A DNA stretch of 64,000 nucleotides, taken from positions 17,576 through 81,575 of the forward strand of contig JAJVIM010000024.1 of the NCBI GenBank assembly GCA_022071955.1, given 5' to 3'. Below, in pieces: positions 26,013 to 33,006 of the stretch. Each line of letters opens with the position of its first letter. The first letter of the stretch is position 1. The notes beneath the pieces are model-generated. The model did no database searches, had not been told where the DNA came from, and saw only the letters and a program-made list of their open reading frames with translations. Both the position numbers and the translations under genes were made by a program. Origin of the DNA: Anaerolineae bacterium. GTDB taxonomy: Bacteria > Chloroflexota > Anaerolineae > 4572-78 > J111.

Positions 26013-26669
26013 TCAGGCTTTCTTCAGTTGCATCGCTTTGTATTCGCCAACAAGCACGAACAGCCACCCCAAAACAAGAAAAACCATCACCTCGATTGGA
26101 CTGGGTACAGTGCTGCCTTCAAACGCCTTGAGGTGCATTTTGGCGGTTTCTCCACAGATAAACCAGGAAGCATTGATCCAGAAAAGATACCCGATGAGCT
26201 TATAACTGCCGGCGACTTTTTCTGGAATATCAAGCGCAGCATACTTTTTCATCCATACCCAAACAATGGCGAAAAAGGAAAGCAGGATGGCAGTGCCCCC
26301 AATCCCGAACAATATTGGGTAATAGACACGAGTCCAGACGATGACCATAACACCAACTACTCCAAGAACCCCGATACCGGCGAACCACGAAAAGGCTGGC
26401 CTGGTTTTTACATACATAAACGCGCCAATGCTGGCCAATATTGAACCCAGAGGCACAGAAAATGCCCAGAGGATATACAACGGGCCGCCCTCGGCCCAAA
26501 CCGTAGCACTAAGTTCTGCCATCGTCAGGGTCCTGAGATTGTAAACAAGACTTCGGCCGATAACAGCGGCGAGAGCGACTGCGACCAGTAAACCGATCCA
26601 GAAAAGGCTTAAAGCAAATTTTTGCTTGCTTGATGAACGGCTCACAAAAGGGGATATCTCGGCTTGCAT
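26013..26669 (-). CDS. Integral membrane protein of unknown function
   Basis: A 218-residue protein with about six hydrophobic helices, for example 'LFWIGLLVAVALAAVIG', 'WAFSVPLGSILASIGAFMY', 'GVLGVVGVMVIVW' and 'VMVFLVLGWLFVLVGEY'. A short charged N-terminus precedes the first helix. No known domain is recognised. AGGAG at about 26681-26677 supports the start. It is the first gene of the minus-strand unit (membrane protein, small protein, acyltransferase, methyltransferase) and stands directly behind the shared promoter box. The MalT-like regulator gene ends about 217 bp upstream on the same strand. Confidence 0.75.
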   Translation of the reverse strand: MQAEISPFVSRSSSKQKFALSLFWIGLLVAVALAAVIGRSLVYNLRTLTMAELSATVWAEGGPLYILWAFSVPLGSILASIGAFMYVKTRPAFSWFAGIGVLGVVGVMVIVWTRVYYPILFGIGGTAILLSFFAIVWVWMKKYAALDIPEKVAGSYKLIGYLFWINASWFICGETAKMHLKAFEGSTVPSPIEVMVFLVLGWLFVLVGEYKAMQLKKA

Positions 26670-26683
26670 GATTAAATTCTCCT

Positions 26684-26775
26684 TATGTCGTTAATTTGGC
26701 AATCAACCAGTTTACATCTTCAGCATACCCGCAAAGTGGGATTAGTGTCATTCCCCAAAAGAGGAATTGGGGGAA
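26684..26775 (-). promoter_or_regulatory. Shared promoter box, copy 1 (minus strand)
   Basis: Read on the minus strand, ATGACA (26751-26746) and TATGCT (26727-26722) are separated by 18 bp. Upstream lie CCCC and GGGG tracts around 'ATTCCTCTTT', a possible operator or hairpin. About 90 bp, from this region to 'TTAACGACATA', match copy 2 at 31715-31806 almost base for base. It would drive the four-gene unit starting at 26669. Confidence 0.8.
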
Positions 26776-26885
26776 TTAAATTGGCGCTTGGCCGCAAGGT
26801 AGGATGGGACAGAGAAAGCAAAAACGGACTGCGAACTGCCAGTCGTCCGGTTATGTGTCGGTTGGAATTTCGAGGATGCAGGGGA

Positions 26886-29780
26886 TCAATTATCGGGCAA
26901 GATGCCCAAATCTTTGGCTGTGGCAACCGCCTGGGTGCGGCTGTGGGCGTCGAGTTTACCGTAAATGTTGTGGGCATGGACTTTGACGGTGTTGACCGTG
27001 AGAAATAATTTCGCCGCGATCTCCCGATTGGTCAGCCCTGCGGCGATCAGTTGAAGCACTTCCAGCTCGCGCTCGCTTAACGGCTCAACCAAGTCGGATT
27101 GCAGGGTGGGGACGCTGCCGGCAGGCACATGCCCTGTGGTTGTGGACTGAGCCGGTGATAGGGCATCAGCACTGGGGAAGGCCGCCAGAATCTTGCCGGC
27201 GTAGCTTGGCACAACATCCCGGGTGATGGCTTCCCGAAGCAAGGGTGTCAGCGGCTGGCCTTCATCCACAAGAATGCGAACATAGCCTCCCGGCTCGGCC
27301 AGGATGAGGGCTTTTTCCAGCGCGGTGATCGCCTGGTCTGCATCCCCCCCGGCTTGAAAGGCTAACGCCTGGAGTATCAGACACTCAATCGCTCTCGAAG
27401 TACGTCCCATCGCTTTTGCTGCATTGAGTGACCGCTGCAACAGCCTGATCGTTTCATCCAGCCGGCCTTGAGCCATAAGAACGCGGGCCAACATAATATT
27501 TATCTCTATTTCGTGCAGAAGAGCGGGGCCTCTATCGGCGTACAGCCCATGTTCTTGCGCCCATTGGGATGCAACATTCAGCTTGCCTTGCGCCAGCCAT
27601 ATCCGCGCTTGCCATGTTGCCAGCAGATGCATAACCCAGGGAGGCACATCAGTTTCCCGCGCGATATGCCCCATCTCACGGATAGTCTCTTCGGCGCCGG
27701 CCATATCTTCTCTGGAAAACAAAACCCTTGTCAGGCACAGGTAGCTCCAGCCGACCATAGCCACATCCCCGCCACGTTTGACCAGTTCTATACCTTCACT
27801 TGCCTTTTGAATGGCCTCATCCAAATCATTTAGCTCGGCCAGCACTTCACCCCAAATTGCCAATAACCAGCCGACCACGCCCGTTTGCGACAGCCCATTT
27901 TCATTGGCAAATTGCATCTGTTGCCGGCAGATTTGAATGGATTGCTGCAACTGACCCTGCTGTCTCAAGGTTAAGGCCAGTTTGAGGCTGGTTGTCAGGA
28001 TCATGTAGATGTTACCCACCGCTCGGCTTGCCTTCAACGCTTCCAGTTGAGCCTGATGTGCGGCTGCCATCTCACCTTTGATGATGTGCGCATCCCCCAA
28101 GGTAACAGTGGCCGTGCCGCACCAGATTAAATCCTGCTCAGGCAGGTATTCAAGCGCCTGGCGCGCGTGCTGAACAATCCCCGATACATCTCCTCGGAAA
28201 AAGGCCATAAAGGCCCGGGTGGCGGCTATTCTGCCTTGCAGCTTTATCCTGTCAAGGCCAGATGGTTGGCCTCTTGCCTGTCTTGGCGAGGATTCACCTG
28301 CCCCGCTGTTTGGGTCAATTGCCTTTTCGGCGGCTTGCAGAGTTTGTTCAGCCACATCGGGCCGCCCCGTGACAAAAAGGCTCCAGGCGTAAAAGATACA
28401 GAGTTGTGGTTTGGCGTAGACCCATTCAACAGGCAACCTGTCCAGCCAACGCCGCAATTTGGTGTGTTCACCACGCATCCATACGACCTCAGCCGCTCCC
28501 TCAATCAACTGCGTCGCTCGGTCAAAATGCTCGGCGTGCAGCGCATACTCAATCGCTTCATCGACAAATCCGTTTTGGTGATACCAGTCGCTGGCCCGGC
28601 GGTGCAGGATTGGCGCCTGTTCCGGCTGATTTTGATGCAACCGCTGGCGCAACAAATCGGCAAACAGGTGATGATAGCGATACCATTGCCGCTTTTCATC
28701 CAGCGGAACAATGAACAGATTGGCGTGTTCAAGATATTCCAGAATGACGGACGATCTGTTTTCCTCATCCTTCAGCCCTCCGCCCTCATCTTTTCCCAAA
28801 ACGGCATCGCACAGTGAGCCGGTCAGCCGGTTGAGCACCGATGTATGGAGCAGAAATTGCTGGATGTTGGCCGGCTGCTGTTCTAAAATTTCTTCGGTTA
28901 AGTAATCCAGAATGAAACGATGGCTGCCGGTAAAGGACCGGATAAAGCCACGGGTGTCTTCGTGTTTCTGCATTGAAATGGCGGCTAATTGCAGGCCGGC
29001 AATCCAGCCTTCGGTGCGCTGTTCCAGCGCGGCGATGTCGTCCGCCGAAAGATGCAGACCCATCACCCGGTTGAGAAATTGGGCGGCTTCAGCAGTGGTA
29101 AAGCGGAGGTCTGCGGCACGTAGTTCGGTCAGCCTGCCCTGCACGCGCAGACGGGCCAGGGGCAGGTGCGGATCATCGCGGGTGGCGATGATCAGTTGCA
29201 GACCGCCTGGAGGGGGCGGCAGGTGGTCAAGCAAAAAAGTGAGGGCCTCATCGATGACTTTGGCCTCAATGAAGTGATAATCGTCAAGGACAAAAACGCA
29301 GCGGGCGTTGGCAAACGAACTGGAAATATCGTTGACGAGGGTTGTCATCAACGTTTCAACCCGCGGCGGCTGGGGCGATTGCAGTAGCCCTTGCGCCGTT
29401 TGACCAATTTTGGGGTCAAGCTGTTGCAGCGCGGCGATGAAGTAGGTCAGGAAGCGGGTGAAGTCGTTGTCACTGTCATCCAAAGAGAGCCACGCTACTC
29501 TGGAAGGATGAAGACTGAAGGCGGAAGGATGAATTTCGCTTTTTTCATCCTTCATCCCTTCGCCTTCATCCTTTTGACACAGCCAATCGCTGACCAGCGT
29601 GGTTTTGCCAAAGCCCGCCGGGGCAGAGATGAGGGTGAGACCCGGTGCGCGCTCCAAACCCTCATTGAGCCGCTCAATCAACCGTGAGCGGGGTACAATG
29701 CTTGCTGCGGGGCGAGGTGACGGGACATACAGTTTGGTTACCAGAATTGGCGGGGAGACCGGGTCTGGCTGCTCGGTCAT
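26886..29780 (-). CDS. MalT-like LuxR-family ATP-dependent regulator with palindrome-derived insertions
   Basis: 964 residues from ATG 29780, chosen because 'MTEQPDPVSPPILVTKLYVP' matches the family start and GGAGG precedes it; the frame is open back to 29972. P-loop 'LISAPAGFGKTTLVSDW' lies at about 49-65, Walker B 'VFVLDDYHFIE' and 'RQWYRYHHLFADLLRQRLHQ' follow, then a TPR-like region and the HTH 'LSERELEVLQLIAAGLTNRE' ending 'LGILPDN'. Three in-frame extra segments are seen relative to the 16281 paralogue: 'KDEGEGMKDEKSEIHPSAFS' (DNA palindrome 29503-29576), 'KDEGGGLKDEEN' (near 28770) and 'GESSPRQARGQPSG' (near 28280). Lying between the transcription units that share the promoter box, it is the best candidate for their activator (inference). 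Confidence 0.92.
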   Translation of the reverse strand: MTEQPDPVSPPILVTKLYVPSPRPAASIVPRSRLIERLNEGLERAPGLTLISAPAGFGKTTLVSDWLCQKDEGEGMKDEKSEIHPSAFSLHPSRVAWLSLDDSDNDFTRFLTYFIAALQQLDPKIGQTAQGLLQSPQPPRVETLMTTLVNDISSSFANARCVFVLDDYHFIEAKVIDEALTFLLDHLPPPPGGLQLIIATRDDPHLPLARLRVQGRLTELRAADLRFTTAEAAQFLNRVMGLHLSADDIAALEQRTEGWIAGLQLAAISMQKHEDTRGFIRSFTGSHRFILDYLTEEILEQQPANIQQFLLHTSVLNRLTGSLCDAVLGKDEGGGLKDEENRSSVILEYLEHANLFIVPLDEKRQWYRYHHLFADLLRQRLHQNQPEQAPILHRRASDWYHQNGFVDEAIEYALHAEHFDRATQLIEGAAEVVWMRGEHTKLRRWLDRLPVEWVYAKPQLCIFYAWSLFVTGRPDVAEQTLQAAEKAIDPNSGAGESSPRQARGQPSGLDRIKLQGRIAATRAFMAFFRGDVSGIVQHARQALEYLPEQDLIWCGTATVTLGDAHIIKGEMAAAHQAQLEALKASRAVGNIYMILTTSLKLALTLRQQGQLQQSIQICRQQMQFANENGLSQTGVVGWLLAIWGEVLAELNDLDEAIQKASEGIELVKRGGDVAMVGWSYLCLTRVLFSREDMAGAEETIREMGHIARETDVPPWVMHLLATWQARIWLAQGKLNVASQWAQEHGLYADRGPALLHEIEINIMLARVLMAQGRLDETIRLLQRSLNAAKAMGRTSRAIECLILQALAFQAGGDADQAITALEKALILAEPGGYVRILVDEGQPLTPLLREAITRDVVPSYAGKILAAFPSADALSPAQSTTTGHVPAGSVPTLQSDLVEPLSERELEVLQLIAAGLTNREIAAKLFLTVNTVKVHAHNIYGKLDAHSRTQAVATAKDLGILPDN
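29503..29576. repeat. REP-like palindromic element inserted in frame in a regulator gene
   Basis: The left arm aaggatgaagactgaaggcg and the right arm cgccttcatcctt plus ttcatccttcatccc form an imperfect palindrome with an A/T-rich centre. It adds about 25 residues between the P-loop and the 'VAWLSLDDSDNDF' segment without breaking the frame. The paralogue at 16281 has no such segment. Confidence 0.75.
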
Positions 29781-29984
29781 CTTTTGGCCTCCTCCAGACG
29801 ATGCGTGAAGATCAATGGACTCTTGACGTTGTCGCGAACGTTTGTTGAGAGATCGTTGAACGAGGCCGGGGCGGGAACCAGTTTGATTGCAAAATGGGAC
29901 AGGTGGCAGAAAACTTCCCTCAATGATACCTGAATTATAGGTCAACCAGACCCATTGACCAAGCCGCACCAACTATGCTTTTTG

Positions 29985-30911
29985 CTACGGTTGTCTGACA
30001 CAGCGAAAGCCCAAATAAGCCGGACCGAACTGCTTGCTTCTCGGCCACACCTGGCCATCATAAGCAATGATGTAGGCCCGTGCTTCATCCACGGCTGTCG
30101 CCGTCCACCAGTAGATCACCTGCGAATGGGTGTTCCACAGCGGCGACTCTTTGTCCGGGCGCGTTTCGTAGGTCGCCCTGGCATTTGCCGTATCCCAGAC
30201 CCCGCCACTATTCTGCCCGTGGCGTACCATCGAGCGTACCGCTTCATCCACCGTCGGCAAGCGCCAGATATTTTGGGAGACAGAAGTGCGGGCGAGACCA
30301 TCGTCGGTGAGATATTGGCACGCGCGCTGTGATTCATCCCAGCTAGTCCCCTCGCGCGGCCAGCCCGGCCCCTGGGGCGCCCAGACGAGGCTCGCCCCGT
30401 TTCCCGGCACCAGGCGGGCTTGACGGTTGCCATCATCAAGGCGTTGGGACACCCGGAAAATGGGTTCCGCGCCAAAAATGATGAGGGTCAACAGAGGTAG
30501 TCCCACCGCCAATAAGGCAGCTACTCGGCGCGGCTGGGGGCGACCAACCCAGTACAGCAAGCCTAACCCCAGCAGCGGCAAGATGATAAAAAATGTCGCT
30601 GCATTGGAAAACGCCTGAAAAAACCAGACCACAAGCACAGCGAGGATGATGTGGAGGATTCCACCAAAGCGGGGCCAGGCAATGGCAATGAGTGTAGCGC
30701 TCATAAAAATGAGCATCGGACTGAGGTATTGTCCTAACATCAAGGCCACATTCATCAGCCAGGATGGATAATACCAGCCTTCGTGGAAGTTTTCGATAAT
30801 GCCCCAGAAGGCCCAAAGGCAGGTGATGACGATGGATATGCCCACCGCCATCCAGCCTGCGATCTGGCGTTTGTTCACGTCTCGCATTTTGCGAAGTGTA
30901 ATCGGCCTCAT
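29985..30911 (-). CDS. Membrane protein with C-terminal DUF1566/Lcl-like domain
   Basis: A 308-residue protein. Five hydrophobic helices fill about residues 18-155. The C-terminal 150 residues have 'LVWAPQGPGWPREGTSWDES', 'QRACQYLTDDG', 'IWRLPTVDEAVRSMV', 'VIYWWTATAVDEARAYII' and the end 'AYLGFRCVRQP', which is the pattern of DUF1566/Lcl C-terminal (lectin- or FGE-like) domains. It is probably an anchored protein with the domain on one side of the membrane. It starts one base after the stop of the small two-helix protein, so the two are coupled. The MalT-like regulator follows on the same strand after 205 bp. Confidence 0.8.
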   Translation of the reverse strand: MRPITLRKMRDVNKRQIAGWMAVGISIVITCLWAFWGIIENFHEGWYYPSWLMNVALMLGQYLSPMLIFMSATLIAIAWPRFGGILHIILAVLVVWFFQAFSNAATFFIILPLLGLGLLYWVGRPQPRRVAALLAVGLPLLTLIIFGAEPIFRVSQRLDDGNRQARLVPGNGASLVWAPQGPGWPREGTSWDESQRACQYLTDDGLARTSVSQNIWRLPTVDEAVRSMVRHGQNSGGVWDTANARATYETRPDKESPLWNTHSQVIYWWTATAVDEARAYIIAYDGQVWPRSKQFGPAYLGFRCVRQP

Positions 30912-30912
30912 C

Positions 30913-31086
30913 TCACTGAGGGCTGTTGGCCCCTCGCGACATCAAAGCAGCGATCATCAATCCCAGCCCAAGGCCGATGAAAATTGATGCGACAAAAAAC
31001 AGGGCCGATGTCTGCAGAAACATGAACCCAACCCCAATACCGACCAGTGTCGTGCTACCAATGATCCAAGCACGCTGATTACTCAT
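30913..31086 (-). CDS. Small two-helix membrane protein
   Basis: 57 residues beginning 'MSNQRAWIIGSTTLVGIGVG' with two hydrophobic stretches ('IIGSTTLVGIGVGFMFL' and 'LFFVASIFIGLGLGLMIAAL') and a short 'RGANSPQ' tail. GAGGAG stands about six bases before the ATG. The ATG overlaps the stop of the 40-codon gene upstream (ATGA). It is coupled to the DUF1566 gene downstream. Function unknown. Confidence 0.7.
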   Translation of the reverse strand: MSNQRAWIIGSTTLVGIGVGFMFLQTSALFFVASIFIGLGLGLMIAALMSRGANSPQ

Positions 31087-31205
31087 TTTAGACTCCTCAC
31101 AATTTCGCGGTTCTCTCTGTTAGATTTATGGGCTGTCAGCCACGGTTCGACATCATCCAGGATCTGCGTGTGTTCAGGTTCGTAGGGTGCTTCGTGGTAC
31201 AACAT
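31083..31205 (-). CDS. Small 40-residue protein or remnant
   Basis: The frame reads 'MLYHEAPYEPEHTQILDDVE' then 'PWLTAHKSNRENREIVRSLK'. It is open upstream for at least eight more codons ('LDRPDHTG'), so the ATG may not be the original start and a longer gene may have been truncated. Its stop overlaps the ATG of the next gene. It is acidic and soluble-looking. No family recognised. Confidence 0.45.
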   Translation of the reverse strand: MLYHEAPYEPEHTQILDDVEPWLTAHKSNRENREIVRSLK

Positions 31206-31224
31206 TCCGGTGTGATCCGGCCGG

Positions 31225-31428
31225 TCAAGCTTTTACTTGACGCCTGAATTGCAGCCAAATGGCCGGCAGCAGCCTACTTTTAAACACTGATAGTTTCGGC
31301 AGTTGCCAACGCCACGGCTTTTGACGACCTTCAACCGCCCGCACCAGACGGGCATGCTCGGCGCGGCGCATCGAGTCTTATGTGGCCTCTTTTGCTACCA
31401 ATTGGGCGACAAATGGATTGGAATACAC
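31225..31428 (-). pseudogene. Small conserved protein interrupted by one in-frame stop
   Basis: From GTG 31428 (GGAG eight bases upstream) the frame reads 'VYSNPFVAQLVAKEAT', meets TAA at 31380-31378, and continues in the same frame as 'DSMRRAEHARLVRAVEGRQ' and 'KPWRWQLPKLSVFKSRLL' to TGA at 31225. A basic protein with an N-terminal 'NPF/NP.. LVKER' motif and a 'RRAE.ARLVR' helix is a frequent small family in this type of genome. A CAA to TAA change would explain the stop. It is the first gene after promoter box copy 3. An ATG at 31371 could give a 48-residue product. Confidence 0.65.
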
Positions 31429-31490
31429 TGCGATTTCTCCTTGCCCGGCCAAGCCGGATAGTCTGATCTTTCATTAACTCTTGCATTTAC

Positions 31491-31525
31491 AGGATAACCT
31501 CAAGGAGGTATTAGTGTCATTCCCC
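31491..31525 (-). promoter_or_regulatory. Shared promoter box, copy 3 (minus strand)
   Basis: On the minus strand GGGGAATGACACTAAT is followed by TATCCT (31496-31491); ATGACA lies at 31520-31515 and the spacer is 18 bp, as in copies 1 and 2. Similarity outside the core is low. It points at the small pseudogene at 31428 and the genes after it. Confidence 0.7.
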
Positions 31526-31714
31526 GAAAGTGTAGTCAAAGGTTGATTGCCAGGTTGAGAGATAGAGCAGACCCCTTAACCCTCAACCGTATGTCTATCA
31601 ACACCTAAAATCTCGGACACACCCGATAGTAACCAGAGCAGTAAACTCGAGCGGCTGACGGCTCGTTTTTGTTGACCCCCAGCCCATCTTGTAATCTTCT
31701 AAACCTCCAAAATC

Positions 31715-31806
31715 ACCCCCCTGATTCCTCTTTAGGGGTATGACACTAATCCCATTTTGCGGGTATGCTGAAGATGTAAATTGATTGATTGCCAATTAAC
31801 GACATA
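31715..31806 (+). promoter_or_regulatory. Shared promoter box, copy 2 (plus strand)
   Basis: ATGACA at 31740-31745, 18 bp, TATGCT at 31764-31769, preceded by CCCC-'TGATTCCTCTTTA'-GGGG. About 90 bp match copy 1. It drives the broken membrane protein gene at 31858. Bases 31429-31490 and 31526-31714 hold no recognisable gene. Confidence 0.8.
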
Positions 31807-31857
31807 CGCAAGCAGAGATCCCTACTTCTATCAGCAACTCAGCCAATAAGGAATTAA

Positions 31858-32551
31858 ATGATGAATGATTTGCAACAAATTGAGCAGGAGAAAAAAGTTC
31901 TGCATTGGGGTGGTCTAGCCGGTATACTGGGCGGCAGCCTCTTTATCCTCGTTATGGTTTTCGTAGGCGTATTCGTGCCTCCGGATCCTGACAACCTCGC
32001 GGCGTGGGTCACGAGGTTTCCCGACATCAGAGCGGCCCGTGTGGTAGAGAATGGCATATATCTGATGGCTCTCATCTTGGAGGTTCCTCTCTTCCTGGCC
32101 TTATATGTGGCTCTCCGGAAGACAAGCCTCGCGCCCGCTCTGTTCGGGAGTATCATCGGCATTCTGGGGCTCGCCGCGATGATTGTCTCAACAACCCCGC
32201 ATGTCGCTCACGCCCCGCTCTCCGACCTCTATCACGCACCTGGCGCAACCCCCGCGGACCAAGCAACCATCGCTCTCCTGTGGCAGGCGACCTGGGGCGT
32301 TTTCAATGCGATGCTCTACATAGGGTTCTTTGTTGTGCCAATAGGTCTCATTCTTCTCCGGAGTGGCGATGCTTGGGGCTCCGGCCTTTGGCAAGGGCTT
32401 TGGCGGGGTTAGCGTGGCACTTGGGGTGATTGGTCTGGTAGCGGCCGTTCTCCAAATGGTCAATCCCGCCTCTATGATCGGCATCTTCAGTTATTTCGCA
32501 TCCCTCATCTTCTATTTCGTCTTGGGGTGGAAGGTTTACAGATTGTTATGA
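31858..32551 (+). pseudogene. Integral membrane protein (DUF4386-like) with a one-base frameshift
   Basis: The first frame gives 'MMNDLQQIEQEKKVLHWGGL', several hydrophobic helices and ends early after 'PIGLILLRSGDAWG'. The next frame carries on with 'VAMLGAPAFGKGFGGVSVAL' and 'LQMVNPASMIGIFSYFASLI' to TGA at 32551. Removing one C from the CC at 32358-32359 restores 'LILLGVAMLG' and a continuous protein of 230 residues with about six helices. Length and pattern fit the DUF4386 type, though this is not certain. AAGGA precedes the double ATG. The last bases overlap the IS remnant. A sequencing error cannot be excluded. Confidence 0.75.
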
Positions 32552-32779
32552 TAACGCCCTGGCTGAACGAATGAACGGCATTCTCAAGTTGGAATATGGA
32601 CTGGATGGTCGTTTTCGTGATCTGGTCCAGGCCCGCCGAGCGGTGCGGGAGAGTATTTGGTTGTACAACCACGAGCGGCCTCACCTGGCCCTGGGGTATC
32701 GTACTCCGGCCCAGGTGCACGCCGCCGATTGATTTCTATTCACCCTTTTGTGTAAACATTTTTCAGGACTTGACACACA
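32550..32779 (+). mobile_element. IS3-type transposase C-terminal remnant with one IS end
   Basis: The frame 32550-32732 reads 'DNALAERMNGILKLEYGLDG', 'RFRDLVQARRAVRESIWLYN' and 'HERPHLALGYRTPAQVHAAD', the end of an IS3-family OrfB (rve/DDE) including the final catalytic Glu region. There is no start and no N-terminal part. An IS-end-like sequence 'TGTGTAAACATTTTTCAGGA' with 'CTTGACACA' lies at about 32749-32776. The left part was deleted; the junction touches the stop codon of the frameshifted membrane gene, so that gene's end may itself be an insertion or deletion boundary. Confidence 0.85.
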
Positions 32780-32782
32780 ACA

Positions 32783-32850
32783 CACGCAACGCCGCCCCGC
32801 CGAACTTCGGCGGGGCGGCGTTGCGTGCTTTGAACTGGATCAAACGGGTA
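32783..32850 (+). repeat. Perfect 22-bp-arm hairpin, partial dispersed repeat copy F
   Basis: Arms 32783-32804 and 32806-32827 are exact inverted repeats around one central base. The tail 'GCTTTGAACTGGATCAAA' follows, as in copies A-E, but the upstream modules are absent because the IS end lies there. Bases 32851-33006 show nothing. Confidence 0.75.
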
Positions 32851-33006
32851 TGCTGTGGAATGAAACCAAAATCGAGGGTAGGTCATTTCTAATCTAAAAG
32901 ACCCGTGCTTGGTAAATTGTTGGTGGGTTGGTATGCCTACTTGGCGCAAGCAACCCTCGCCGATGTGTCAAGTTTTCAAAATGAAGCAACAGTACACGAT
33001 ATATTG

